NCBI RefSeq assembly: GCF_014196255.1
Contig: NZ_JACIDH010000002.1
Span: 310,001-374,000, forward strand
Source: Sphingomonas pseudosanguinis
Lineage (GTDB): Bacteria > Pseudomonadota > Alphaproteobacteria > Sphingomonadales > Sphingomonadaceae
DNA: 64,000 nt
Reading direction: 5' to 3'
Shown: piece by piece, positions 10,062-18,680 of the stretch
How positions within the stretch are numbered: position 1 is the stretch's first letter
How the letters are laid out: the number at the start of each line of letters is the position of its first letter
Translations under genes and position numbers: made by a program
Notes under the pieces: generated by a model
Databases searched by the model: none
Told to the model about the DNA's origin: nothing
Seen by the model: the letters and a program-made list of their open reading frames with translations, nothing else

Positions 10062-10091
10062 CGGCCGGCGGGGCGACTCGCCGGCCGTTTT
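10062..10091 (+). terminator. intrinsic terminator after MFS gene
   Basis: CGGCCGGCG and CGCCGGCCG form a perfect nine-base stem with an eight-base loop, followed by TTTT and a further T-rich stretch. It lies 27 bp past the MFS stop. Confidence 0.85.
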
Positions 10092-10162
10092 GTTTCTGTT
10101 CACCGCCATTCCTACATGGGCGATGCAAAGCCCTGTGTCGGGCAGCGGTAACGGGAGACGAG

Positions 10163-10591
10163 ATGATGAACGCAAAGCCATGGATGGCCAGGGCCGTGAT
10201 CGGCGCGATGGCCCTGGGGGCGGCAGGCACCGCCGATGCGCGGGTGCCGGCGGGCGTTTGGGCCAATCCCTCCAACAGCGTCCAGGTACGTTTCGCTCCG
10301 TGCGGACGCGGTCAGGATGCCCAGCTAATGTGCGGCACGGTCATCTGGGCCAATGAACAGGCCAAGGCCGATGCGGCGCGCGGCGGATCGGATCGCTTGG
10401 TCGGCACGCGGCTGTTCACCGATTTCGAGGAGGAAGAGCCCGGGCGCTGGGCCGGAACCGTCTTCATCCCCGACATCGGCCGCGAGGTCGAAGGCACCAT
10501 CACCCAGGTCGATGCGAAGACGCTGGTCGGCGAAGGCTGTCTGTTCGGCGGGCTGGGCTGTCGCCAGCAGCGCTGGCGGCGGGTCAAATAA
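10163..10591 (+). CDS. DUF2147-like secreted protein
   Basis: A 142-residue protein. A signal peptide (MARAVIGAMALGAAGTADA) is followed by WANPSNSVQVRF and LMCGTVIWANEQ, and the C terminus is GCLFGGLGCRQQRWRR. This resembles the beta-rich DUF2147 family, whose members are exported and of unknown function. Four cysteines in the mature part could form disulfides. GGGAG at 10153-10157 supports a start at the ATG at 10163 or the ATG at 10166. It stands alone between two terminator-like hairpins. Confidence 0.75.
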   Translation: MMNAKPWMARAVIGAMALGAAGTADARVPAGVWANPSNSVQVRFAPCGRGQDAQLMCGTVIWANEQAKADAARGGSDRLVGTRLFTDFEEEEPGRWAGTVFIPDIGREVEGTITQVDAKTLVGEGCLFGGLGCRQQRWRRVK

Positions 10592-10596
10592 GCGAC

Positions 10597-10629
10597 GGAC
10601 GCGGGAACCCTGGGCGGCTTTCCGCGTCC
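10597..10629. terminator. hairpin after DUF2147 gene
   Basis: GGACGCGG and CCGCGTCC form a perfect eight-base inverted repeat separated by 17 bases, starting five bases after the stop codon. There is no T-run, so this is a terminator-like hairpin rather than a canonical terminator. Confidence 0.45.
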
Positions 10630-10661
10630 CCGATGTCGCAATCGCATGAGAAAGGACGATC

Positions 10662-10934
10662 ATGGCGGACGACGCGTTGACGGTGGTGAAGGGTACGCTG
10701 GAGGATAATGTCGCCGACAAGCAGGTCGAGTTCGTCGGCGAGATCGAAGGCGAGGAATATCAGTTCGCCGTCCAGTATGACGTCCTCGAAGCGCTGAGCG
10801 GCGACGTGCCCGACGACGACGCCCTGGAGCTGTTCGAACGCTATTCGGACGACATCCTAGAGGCGGCGCTGACCGCGCTCGGCCGCGATATGGAGCAGTC
10901 GCTGGTCGTCGTCAGCGAGAATGATCTCGACTGA
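10662..10934 (+). CDS. small acidic protein, DUF1488-like
   Basis: A 90-residue, strongly acidic cytoplasmic protein without a signal peptide or membrane segment. The segment ALELFERYSDDILEAALTAL followed by LVVVSENDLD resembles the C-terminal half of DUF1488 proteins. The match is from memory and moderate. The ATG at 10662 has GAAAGGA a few bases upstream. Its stop TGA is immediately followed by the reverse-strand stop of the hybrid kinase gene (TGATCA at 10932-10937), so the two convergent genes abut with no gap. Function unknown. Confidence 0.65.
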   Translation: MADDALTVVKGTLEDNVADKQVEFVGEIEGEEYQFAVQYDVLEALSGDVPDDDALELFERYSDDILEAALTALGRDMEQSLVVVSENDLD

Positions 10935-12983
10935 TCAGCCGCCGAACAGGCGATCGATCTGCTGCGCAAGCTCGGCGAGGGTATAGGGCTTGCGCAGCAG
11001 GGCGAAGCCATGGCTGCCCTCGTCGGCGATCACCTGGCTATAGCCGCTGGTCAGCAGGATCCGCAGGTCCGGATATGTCCGGGCGATGTCGTGGGCGAAG
11101 TCGATGCCGGACTGGCCGGGCATCATGACATCCGAGAAGACGAGGTCGAAGCGGGCGGCATCAGCCTTCAGCTCCTCCATCGCCATCGCGGCGTTGGTGG
11201 CGATCACCGTGCGACAGCCCAGCGTCCGTAGCGCCTCCACGGCGAATTGACCCACCTCGATATTGTCCTCGACGATCAGGACGCAGAGGTCCGATCGCTT
11301 GGCCATGTCGATCGCGCGCAGCCCGTTGTCGACGCTGGGCTGGCCATGGCTTTGCGGCAGGATCAGCGTGAAGGTCGCGCCCTGTCCCGGCTGGCTGACG
11401 ACCCGGACGTCGCCGCCGGATTGGCGCGCGAAGCCGAACACCTGGCTCAGCCCCAGCCCGGTGCCCGCACCCAGTTGCTTGGTGGTGAAGAAGGGCTCGA
11501 AAATCTGTTCGAGCCGGTCGGCCGGGATGCCCTCTCCGGTATCCGTGATGGCGATGTGCACCTGATCCGTCCCGTACGGACCGATGGCGGGTGCGATGCG
11601 GATGGTCAGCGTCCCCTGCCCCGCCATCGCGTCCCGCGCGTTGACCGCCATGTTGACGATGGCGGTGTCGAGCTGGCTGCGATCGACATGGGCGAAGCAC
11701 GGTATTTCGGGCTGTTCGATGACGAGCCTGATGCCCGGGCCCGACAGGGTATGAATCATGTCGGTCAGGGTCAGGATGCTGGCGCCGACATCGATGATCT
11801 CGGGCGTCAGCGGTTGCCGCCGCGCGAACGCCAGCAGCTGCGCGGTCAATTTGGCGGCGCGGTCGGCGGCATCGGCGATGGCATTGATCTGACGCTGGCG
11901 GCGTTCGGCCGAGAAATCGTCGCGGCGGAGCAGATCGATCGAGCCGCGAATGACGGTGAGCAGATTGTTGAAGTCATGCGCGACCCCACCGGTCAACTGG
12001 CCGATCGCTTCCAGCTTTTGCGCCTGACGCAATTGCTCTTCGGTCTGGCGCAGCGCGTCCTCGGCCGCCTTTTGCTGGGTGATGTGGCGACCGACCGCGA
12101 ACACCTCGCAACCATGGGCGGCGCCGACCCAGGAGATCCATTCGTGATGGCCGTCGGCATGACGCATCCGCACTTCGTTGCGCGCCACGCGGCCCTCCAG
12201 CGACCGCGACAGCGCCCGCTGCGCGACGGGCAGGTCGTCGTCATGGATGAAATCCATGATCGAAACACCGAGCAGCGCCTCGGCACCATAGCCCAACAGA
12301 TCACGCCATGCGGGATTGGCCCGGTGGATGCGCCCATCCTGATCGACCACGGTCAGAAGGTCGGGGGAGACATCCCACATCCGGTCGCGCTCGGCGGTCC
12401 GCTCGACGACACGCTGTTCGAGGGTGACGTTGAGCGCGCGCAACTCCTCCAGCGCGTCGGACAATTGCGCCTGGCTGTCGTGCAGCGCCGCATCGGCCAC
12501 CACACGCGCCGTCGTCTCGTTGGTGAAGATGAACAGGCCGGCCACCCCACCCATCGCATCGAGGACGCGCGAATAGGAAAAGGTCCAATAGGTCAGCGCT
12601 TCGCCCCGGTCGGTGCCGAGCTTCCAGGGCAGGTCGACGAAACGCTGCGTCCGCCCGGCCAGCGCATCGTCGATGATCGGCCGCGCCTGATCCAGCGCCT
12701 CGGCCCAGACCTCGTCGAACCTTGCGCCCATCGCCCAGGACAGGCGGGGGCCGAGCAGCGGGAAATAGGTCTCATTGAAGAAGAAATGCAGGTCCGGCCC
12801 CCAGGCCAGGATCATCGACTCCGGCGAGTTCAGAACCAGGCTCAGCGCGATGCGAAAGGCGTCGGGCCATGTTTCAGGCGGACCGAAGGGGTGATCGGTC
12901 CAGTCCCGATCGAGGATCAGTTGCGTGGCCGCGCCGCCCCCTTCGAGGAATGCCAATTGCGGGGGGAGCTTTTCGGCCGTCAT
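10935..12983 (-). CDS. PAS hybrid histidine kinase with C-terminal receiver
   Basis: A 682-residue soluble kinase. An N-terminal PAS-like domain (about 25-160, with FGPPETWP and ILAWGPDLHFFFNETYFPLLG) is followed by a coiled coil (165-200) and a second PAS domain (205-305). The phospho-acceptor domain has His336 in [13 protein letters not shown], followed by an ATPase domain (NARDAM, DTGEGI, GTGLGLSQV). The C-terminal receiver has Asp618 in LVFSDVMMPG. No membrane helices, so it senses a cytoplasmic signal. It starts 45 bp after the GH15 stop, so the two may be cotranscribed. Its domain order parallels the 1043-residue kinase at 26.3-29.5 kb. Confidence 0.93.
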   Translation of the reverse strand: MTAEKLPPQLAFLEGGGAATQLILDRDWTDHPFGPPETWPDAFRIALSLVLNSPESMILAWGPDLHFFFNETYFPLLGPRLSWAMGARFDEVWAEALDQARPIIDDALAGRTQRFVDLPWKLGTDRGEALTYWTFSYSRVLDAMGGVAGLFIFTNETTARVVADAALHDSQAQLSDALEELRALNVTLEQRVVERTAERDRMWDVSPDLLTVVDQDGRIHRANPAWRDLLGYGAEALLGVSIMDFIHDDDLPVAQRALSRSLEGRVARNEVRMRHADGHHEWISWVGAAHGCEVFAVGRHITQQKAAEDALRQTEEQLRQAQKLEAIGQLTGGVAHDFNNLLTVIRGSIDLLRRDDFSAERRQRQINAIADAADRAAKLTAQLLAFARRQPLTPEIIDVGASILTLTDMIHTLSGPGIRLVIEQPEIPCFAHVDRSQLDTAIVNMAVNARDAMAGQGTLTIRIAPAIGPYGTDQVHIAITDTGEGIPADRLEQIFEPFFTTKQLGAGTGLGLSQVFGFARQSGGDVRVVSQPGQGATFTLILPQSHGQPSVDNGLRAIDMAKRSDLCVLIVEDNIEVGQFAVEALRTLGCRTVIATNAAMAMEELKADAARFDLVFSDVMMPGQSGIDFAHDIARTYPDLRILLTSGYSQVIADEGSHGFALLRKPYTLAELAQQIDRLFGG

Positions 12984-13028
12984 CGGCCGGCTGTTAGCAA
13001 TGTGCGGAACGCTCCGCCACCGATGGCG

Positions 13029-14834
13029 TCACAATTCCTCCCCGCACAGCGTCACAGCGGCCTGGATGACCGCCAGATGGGTCAGGCCTTGCGGCATGTT
13101 GCCCAGATAATGCCCGGTTTCCGGATCGATCATCTCGGCATAGAGCCCGGCGCCCCGGCTATCGAGGGCCTCGGTCGCGGCATCGAACGCCGCCTGCGCG
13201 GCCTCCTGCTGCCCCAGCAGCGCGCGTGCCTCGATCATCCAGAAGGTGCAGGCGAGGAAGCAGGCCTCCTCCTTGTCGACGCCCGAATAGCGATAATGGA
13301 ACGCCCCCTTGCCCAGTTCGCGGTCGATCGCATCCAGCGTCCGCGCGAGACGGTCCTGCCCGTCGAACCGAAAGCGGACCGCCAGCGCGAGACTGGCGTC
13401 GAGCGCGTCGCTGTCCGGATGCATCAGATAGGCGCCGCGTTCCTCCGACCAGCAATGTTCGCCGATCCATGCCTCCACCCGGTCGCGCTCGCGCGCCCAG
13501 CGGTCGCGGCAGGTCGTCGGGATCTGCCCCTGATCCGCCAGCTCGACCGCGCGCGCCAGCGCCTGCCAGCAGCTGATCTTCGACATGGTATAGTGGCGTT
13601 CCTCGGGCAGTTCCCAGATGCCGGCATCGGGCTGTCGCCAGCGGTCGGCGCAGGCATCCGCCAGATGCGACAGTGTCTCGGCGCTGGCACCATCGAGGAA
13701 ATTGCCGCAGGCGACGAACCGGCTCGCCGTCTCGAAAATGTCGCCGTAAATGCCGTGCTGGTGCTGTCCGCCGGCCAGATTGCCGACCCTGACGGGGCGC
13801 GACTGGCGATAGCCGCTGACCGCGATCTCCTTTTCGGGCGGCACCGGTTCGCCGTTCAACGTGTAACAGACCTGCGGCTCCGCCTCCCCCAGCCGCTTGA
13901 GCAGCCAGGTAAAGGCCGCCTTGGCCTCGGCATGAGCGGCGATGCGCAGGAACGCCTTGATCGTATAGCCGGCATCGCGGACCCAGGCATAACGATAGTC
14001 GTAATTCTTGGACCCGCCGATCCCTTCCGGAAGCGAGGTCGTCGCCGCCGCCGTGATCGCGCCGGTCGGCGAGTAGAGCAGCAGCTTCAATGCCAGTGCG
14101 TTGCGCAGCACCCGGTCGCGCTGCGCGTCGGGGACCTTCAGCCGTTCGGCCCATTGCCGCCATTCGGCATCCGACAGGTCGATCCGCTCGTCGATCTGCT
14201 CGATGTCCTGACAGACCAGCGGTTCGTCCTCTCCAGCGATGATCGCGATCCGCGCCCGGTCGCCGGGGCCGACATTGGCATGGGCGGTGACCAGCCCGTC
14301 CTCGACGCTATCGATCGTCACATGCCCACAGTGGCGGAACACGCCCAGCACCCGGTCGACATGGAAGACATTGTGCCCGCCGGCCGGCGCGAAATAGGGG
14401 CTGACCGTATCCGCCCGCCGACTGAAACGCAGCGTGATGGCGAAGCGGACGAAGCCGTCCAGCCCCTCCACCCGCCGCGCCAGCTCCGCCCAGGGCAGCC
14501 GCCCGGCGGTGCCGCTGTTCAGCGACTCGACCAGCTTGGCGCGGCCCGAGGCAGTGGTGAACACCGTTTCCAGCACATTGCTGCTTGGTCGATAGCGGCG
14601 CTCGACGGTGAACGGCTCGACCGGCGTGATCGAAAAGCTCCCCCCACGCTCGCCGTCCAGCAACCGGTCGAACAGGGGCGGCGAGTCCATATTGGGAACA
14701 CACCACCAGTCGATCGCGCCGTCCGCGCCGCTGAGCGCGACGCTGCGCCCGTCGCCCAGCGCCGCGTAATTTTCCAGGTCGAGAAAGCCGTCGGCGTCGG
14801 GGAGCGGATCGGGATGCTGGTCGGGCAATGTCAC
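13029..14834 (-). CDS. glycoside hydrolase family 15 (glucoamylase or trehalase type)
   Basis: A 601-residue enzyme with the bacterial GH15 arrangement: an N-terminal beta domain (ALSGADGAIDWWCVP) and an (alpha/alpha)6 barrel. Sugar-binding YDYRYAWVRDAGYTI is conserved. The catalytic acid is probably Glu408 in GIWELPEERHYTMSK and the base Glu567 in GLYAEMIDPETG, followed by GNMPQGLTHLA. No signal peptide, so it acts on intracellular alpha-glucans or trehalose. The start is a GTG at 14834, with GGAG about 11 bases upstream. It is divergent from the oxidoreductase gene and close to the glgX-treZ-malQ-treY operon, which points to storage glucan or trehalose breakdown. Confidence 0.93.
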   Translation of the reverse strand: MTLPDQHPDPLPDADGFLDLENYAALGDGRSVALSGADGAIDWWCVPNMDSPPLFDRLLDGERGGSFSITPVEPFTVERRYRPSSNVLETVFTTASGRAKLVESLNSGTAGRLPWAELARRVEGLDGFVRFAITLRFSRRADTVSPYFAPAGGHNVFHVDRVLGVFRHCGHVTIDSVEDGLVTAHANVGPGDRARIAIIAGEDEPLVCQDIEQIDERIDLSDAEWRQWAERLKVPDAQRDRVLRNALALKLLLYSPTGAITAAATTSLPEGIGGSKNYDYRYAWVRDAGYTIKAFLRIAAHAEAKAAFTWLLKRLGEAEPQVCYTLNGEPVPPEKEIAVSGYRQSRPVRVGNLAGGQHQHGIYGDIFETASRFVACGNFLDGASAETLSHLADACADRWRQPDAGIWELPEERHYTMSKISCWQALARAVELADQGQIPTTCRDRWARERDRVEAWIGEHCWSEERGAYLMHPDSDALDASLALAVRFRFDGQDRLARTLDAIDRELGKGAFHYRYSGVDKEEACFLACTFWMIEARALLGQQEAAQAAFDAATEALDSRGAGLYAEMIDPETGHYLGNMPQGLTHLAVIQAAVTLCGEEL

Positions 14835-14982
14835 GAGGGCGCGCGCTCCGCTTTAGGGATCGTGATCCAGGTTATCGTCCTGAAACTTGCGCAGACAACT
14901 CATCAAAAGGTCGAAGTCTCCGTGGGACCTTCCTGAGTTTTGCGCGTTGCAGCAGCCGTTAAGAAGACATCGGAGCAATAGG

Positions 14983-16116
14983 ATGAGCCTGGCATCGGCA
15001 CTTGGATTCGGCACGAAGAAGGTCCGCTATGCGGTCGTGGGTGCCGGCGATATCACCCAGTCGGCGATGCTTCCGGGCATCAAGCATACCGGCAATTCCG
15101 AACTGACCGCCATCGTCACGGGCGACGCAGAGAAGGGCAGCGCGCTGGCCGCGAAATACGGTGTCGAGCATGTCTATTCCTATAACGAGTTCGACAAGCT
15201 GCTGACCGCCGGCGTCTGCGATGCGATCTATCTGGCGACGCCCAACTGGCGTCACGCCGAATTCGCCATCCCCGCGCTGGAGGCCGGCATCCATGTGCTG
15301 TGCGAAAAGCCGCTGGAGATTTCGGTCGAGAAATCGCGTGCGATCCAGGATGCCGAGAAGCGGTCCAGCGCCAAGCTGATGACTGCCTATCGCCTGCATT
15401 TCGAACCGGGCACGCTCGCCGCGATCGAGAAGATCCGCAACGGCGAACTGGGCGAACTGGTCGCGTTCACCTCCTGCTTCGGCCAAAAGCTCGATCCCGA
15501 CAATCACCGCGCCAAGCACGGGCTGGAGGCCGGGCCGCTGTTCGACATGGCACCCTATCCGATCAACGCCATCCGCTATCTCTTCGGGGCCGAGCCCGTC
15601 GCGGTCGAAAGCGCGGTCGCGACGCGCCAGCCCAGCGCAGGTCTCGGCGATCTGGACGATACCTTCGCGGTGGTGCTGCGCATGCCGGGCGACCGGCTGG
15701 CGAGCTTCACCGTCAGCTATGCGATGAACAATGTCGACAGCCTGATCATCGCGGGCATGAAGGGGTCGATCCATATGAGCCCGGCCTATGGCTTCCAGTC
15801 GGGAATCGAGCACAATCTGACCATCGGTGACAAGCAGACCCACGAGACGTTCAAGCACACCGACCAGTTCGGCGGCGAGATGCGTTATTTCTCGGACTGC
15901 ATCCTGAACGACCGCGATCCGGAGCCCGATGCCGAGGAAGGCCTGTCCGACCTCCGCGTGATCGAAGGCATCATGAAGGCGATGGAGACCAAGAGCCGGG
16001 TCGAGCTGCCCCCCTTCACCCGCACCCGCCGGATCGACACCGAAAGCCAGCGCCAGACCCTGTCGGCCGTCAGCGCCCCCGAGCCGGTCAAGGCCAAGTC
16101 GCCCACCGGTTCGTGA
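14983..16116 (+). CDS. Gfo/Idh/MocA family NAD(P)-dependent oxidoreductase
   Basis: A 377-residue two-domain dehydrogenase. The Rossmann motif is at about residues 14-22 (VVGAGDITQ), the conserved LCEKPLEIS sits near residue 110, and the C-terminal domain includes MTAYRLHFEPGT and LFDMAPYPINAIRYLFG. Relatives oxidise or reduce sugars and sugar alcohols; the substrate cannot be assigned. I chose the ATG at 14983 because GGAG lies seven bases upstream and the Rossmann fold begins shortly after; an in-frame ATG at 14887 would add an unrelated 32-residue head. The last 20 residues are Pro- and Lys-rich and likely disordered. Confidence 0.9.
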   Translation: MSLASALGFGTKKVRYAVVGAGDITQSAMLPGIKHTGNSELTAIVTGDAEKGSALAAKYGVEHVYSYNEFDKLLTAGVCDAIYLATPNWRHAEFAIPALEAGIHVLCEKPLEISVEKSRAIQDAEKRSSAKLMTAYRLHFEPGTLAAIEKIRNGELGELVAFTSCFGQKLDPDNHRAKHGLEAGPLFDMAPYPINAIRYLFGAEPVAVESAVATRQPSAGLGDLDDTFAVVLRMPGDRLASFTVSYAMNNVDSLIIAGMKGSIHMSPAYGFQSGIEHNLTIGDKQTHETFKHTDQFGGEMRYFSDCILNDRDPEPDAEEGLSDLRVIEGIMKAMETKSRVELPPFTRTRRIDTESQRQTLSAVSAPEPVKAKSPTGS

Positions 16117-16178
16117 TTGATGCCGATCAGGCGATTTTTACGGGAGCGGAACGACCCCATCAATCGTTAGGCTGGCGA

Positions 16179-16195
16179 TGACATACATCATGTCA
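16179..16195. promoter_or_regulatory. small dyad in the DUF2934 promoter region
   Basis: TGACAT and ATGTCA form a perfect six-base dyad around a five-base spacer, ending 16 bp before the DUF2934 start and just upstream of its GGGAG site. Position and size fit an operator. No known family is recognised. Confidence 0.3.
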
Positions 16196-16211
16196 CGACA
16201 GGGAGAAGACG

Positions 16212-16472
16212 GTGGATCAACGGGAAGAGCAGCTTCGCCAACGTGCCTATGACATCTGGCAGGCCGAGGGCGAACCACATGGCCGCGATCGCGACCATTG
16301 GGAACTGGCTGAACGGCAGTTGCGCGAAACAGGCGAGGCGGAGGAGCCGACGACGGCGGACGCCGAGGTCAAACCGGCTCCCGCCCGCCGCAAGGCCGCT
16401 CCCGCGACGATCCAGGATGATGGGGTCACCGTGAAACCAAAGACCAGAAAGCCGCGCGCCAGCAAGGCCTGA
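16212..16472 (+). CDS. DUF2934 family small protein
   Basis: An 86-residue protein. The N-terminal 40 residues contain the DUF2934 signature (RAYDIWQAEGEPHGRDRDHW), followed by a Lys/Pro/Ala-rich tail (APARRKAAP ... KPRASKA). Family function is unknown; members are common in rhizobia and sphingomonads, often near stress or glucan genes. The start is a GTG at 16212 with GGGAG at 16201-16205, a good six-base spacing. The basic tail could bind nucleic acid, which is speculation. Confidence 0.85.
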   Translation: MDQREEQLRQRAYDIWQAEGEPHGRDRDHWELAERQLRETGEAEEPTTADAEVKPAPARRKAAPATIQDDGVTVKPKTRKPRASKA

Positions 16473-16475
16473 CCC

Positions 16476-16515
16476 ATCGCCCGGATGGCGACCTCCCACC
16501 AGCCATCCGGGCGAT
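16476..16515. terminator. 14-bp perfect hairpin between DUF2934 and glgX
   Basis: The arms at 16476-16489 and 16502-16515 are perfectly complementary over 14 bases, with a 12-base loop. It begins three bases after the DUF2934 stop and 62 bp before glgX. No T-run follows, so it may be a non-canonical terminator, an mRNA 3'-end stabiliser or a leader structure for glgX. Confidence 0.6.
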
Positions 16516-16577
16516 TACCGCACATTTCGAACTTCAACCACGCATGGTCTTCCACCGACTTTTGCCGGAGATGTCAC

Positions 16578-18680
16578 TTGACCGCATTGCCCGATCGGAT
16601 TCTTGCCGGCTCGCCCCATCCGCTGGGGGCGACGTTCGATGGCGAAGGGGTGAATTTCGCCGTCTTTTCGGCCAATGCCGACCGGATCGAACTATGCCTG
16701 TTCGACGCCAACGGGAAGCGCGAGCTGAAGCGCTTCACGCTGCCCGAATGCACCGACGAGGTGTGGCACGGCTATCTGCCCGATGTCGGCCCCGGGCTCC
16801 TCTATGGCTACCGCGCGCATGGTCCCTATGAGCCGGAGGCGGGGCACCGCTTCAATCCGAACAAGCTGCTGCTAGACCCCTATGCGCGCAAGCTGTTCGG
16901 CGAGATCAAGTGGACCGATGCGCTGCACGGCTATCAGATCCGGTCCAAGAAGGAGGATCTGAGCTTCGACAAGCGCGACAGCGCCGCCGCCATGCCCAAG
17001 GCGGTGGTCGTCGACGACCATTTCGACTGGTCGCGCGACGTGAAGCCCAACACGCCCTGGTCCGAAACCGTCATCTATGAAGCGCACGTCAAGGGGCTGA
17101 CCAAGCTGATGGAACTGGTGCCGCCGCGCGAACGGGGCACCTATGCCGGGCTCGGCCATCCGGCGGTCATCAAGCATCTGAAGCGCATCGGCGTTACAGC
17201 GATCGAACTGCTGCCGATCCACAGCTTCACCCAGGACCGTTTCCTGCAGGAAAAGGGCCTGCGCAATTACTGGGGCTATAACACGCTCGGCTTCTTCGCC
17301 CCCGAACAGGCCTATTTCGCGACCGACACCCAGGACGAACTGCGCCGCGCGGTGCACCGCCTGCACAAGGCGGGGATCGAGGTGATACTCGACGTCGTCT
17401 ACAACCATACCTGCGAAGGGTCGGAGAAAGGCCCGACGCTGTCCTGGCGCGGGTTGGACAATGCCAGCTATTACCGGCTGGTCCAGGATCAGCCGCGCTA
17501 TACGATCAACGACACCGGCACCGGCAACACGCTGAACCTGTCCAAGGCGCGCGTGATCCAGATGGTGGCGGACTCGCTGCGTTACTGGGCGACCAGCTTC
17601 GGCATCGACGGCTTCCGTTTCGACCTGGGGCTGACGCTGGGTCGCGAAGCAGATGGCTTCGATCCCGGCGCGGCCTTTTTCGACGTGCTGCGTCAGGACC
17701 CCGTGCTCGGCCGGTTGAAGCTGCTGACCGAGCCATGGGATGTCGGCCCCGGCGGTTATGAGCTGGGCAATTTCCCGCCCGGCTTTTCGGAATGGAACGA
17801 CAAGTATCGCGACACAGTGCGCAAATACTGGCGCGGCGATCCCGGCCAGCGGGGCGATCTCGCCGCGCGCCTGTCGGGGTCCGGCGACCTGTTCGACCGG
17901 CGCGCCCGGCGTCCCTGGGCCAGTCTCAACATGCTCGCCGCGCATGACGGCTACACGCTGGCCGATACGGTCATGTACGAACAGCGCCACAACGAGGCGA
18001 ACAAGGAAGACAATCGCGACGGCCATTCCGAGAACTACTCGCGCAACTGGGGCGCGGAGGGGCCGACCGACGACGAGAATATCAAGGCGGCACGCGGCCG
18101 CGTGATGCGGTCGATGATGACGACGCTGATGGCCTCGCTCGGTACGCCGATGATCGTCGCCGGCGACGAGTTCGGCCGGACCCAGCATGGCAACAACAAC
18201 GCCTATTGCCAGGATAACGAGATCAGCTGGCTCGACTGGAACGCCGCCGCGTCCGAGGACGGCGAGGCGATGATCGCCTTCACCGCGCGGCTCGCCGAAC
18301 TGCGCCGCCGCTATCAGGTATTGCGCGCACCGCACTTCCTTTACGGCCAGGACACGCCGGGCCAGGGCGTCAATGACATCGAATGGTGGGACGAGCGGGG
18401 CAATCAGCTCAGCGCGGATGACTGGAACAACCCTGAAGGTCGCGCCCTGATGATGCGCCGCGCGAGCAAGACCGAGGACGACCGGATCGAGGCGGTGTCG
18501 CTGTTGCTCAACGCCTCGGCCGATCCGATCACCTTCACCCTGCCCCCGCCCCATAACGACCGCACCGTCCTGATCGACAGCGCCAAGCCGGAACAGGGCG
18601 AGATCGCGATCGGCGATACCTATGAGGTCGGCCCGCAAAGCGCCGTCCTGATCACCTGGCATGATGCGATCGCGTCATGA
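16578..18680 (+). CDS. glgX: glycogen debranching enzyme GlgX/TreX (GH13)
   Basis: A 700-residue isoamylase-type enzyme. The N-terminal CBM48 domain (about 10-110, PLGATFDGEGVNFAVFSANA) precedes a GH13 barrel. Likely catalytic residues are Asp349 (GIDGFRFDL), Glu385 (KLLTEPWDVG) and Asp457 (AAHDGYTL). It hydrolyses alpha-1,6 branches of glycogen to linear maltodextrins, the substrate for TreY. I chose the TTG at 16578 because GGAG lies seven bases upstream and the protein then starts at the usual family point; an upstream in-frame ATG at 16485 adds a 31-residue unrelated head across the hairpin. First gene of a tightly coupled operon. Confidence 0.95.
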   Translation: MTALPDRILAGSPHPLGATFDGEGVNFAVFSANADRIELCLFDANGKRELKRFTLPECTDEVWHGYLPDVGPGLLYGYRAHGPYEPEAGHRFNPNKLLLDPYARKLFGEIKWTDALHGYQIRSKKEDLSFDKRDSAAAMPKAVVVDDHFDWSRDVKPNTPWSETVIYEAHVKGLTKLMELVPPRERGTYAGLGHPAVIKHLKRIGVTAIELLPIHSFTQDRFLQEKGLRNYWGYNTLGFFAPEQAYFATDTQDELRRAVHRLHKAGIEVILDVVYNHTCEGSEKGPTLSWRGLDNASYYRLVQDQPRYTINDTGTGNTLNLSKARVIQMVADSLRYWATSFGIDGFRFDLGLTLGREADGFDPGAAFFDVLRQDPVLGRLKLLTEPWDVGPGGYELGNFPPGFSEWNDKYRDTVRKYWRGDPGQRGDLAARLSGSGDLFDRRARRPWASLNMLAAHDGYTLADTVMYEQRHNEANKEDNRDGHSENYSRNWGAEGPTDDENIKAARGRVMRSMMTTLMASLGTPMIVAGDEFGRTQHGNNNAYCQDNEISWLDWNAAASEDGEAMIAFTARLAELRRRYQVLRAPHFLYGQDTPGQGVNDIEWWDERGNQLSADDWNNPEGRALMMRRASKTEDDRIEAVSLLLNASADPITFTLPPPHNDRTVLIDSAKPEQGEIAIGDTYEVGPQSAVLITWHDAIAS

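Noticed and set aside
11247..14936. Plus-strand open frame of 1229 codons opposite the hybrid kinase and GH15 genes
   Set aside because: Its translation is Arg/Asp/Gly/Pro-rich with no recognisable domain, while the opposite strand encodes two complete conserved enzymes. Long antisense frames are normal at this GC content.
14924..14948. Possible EcfG-type stress promoter (GGGAC-N16-CGTT) before the oxidoreductase gene
   Set aside because: One mismatch in the short -35 element and no second example nearby; too weak to list as a promoter.
16148..16168. GGAAC and CGTT before the DUF2934 gene resembling a general stress promoter
   Set aside because: The spacing is 12 bases rather than 16-17, so it does not fit the EcfG architecture.
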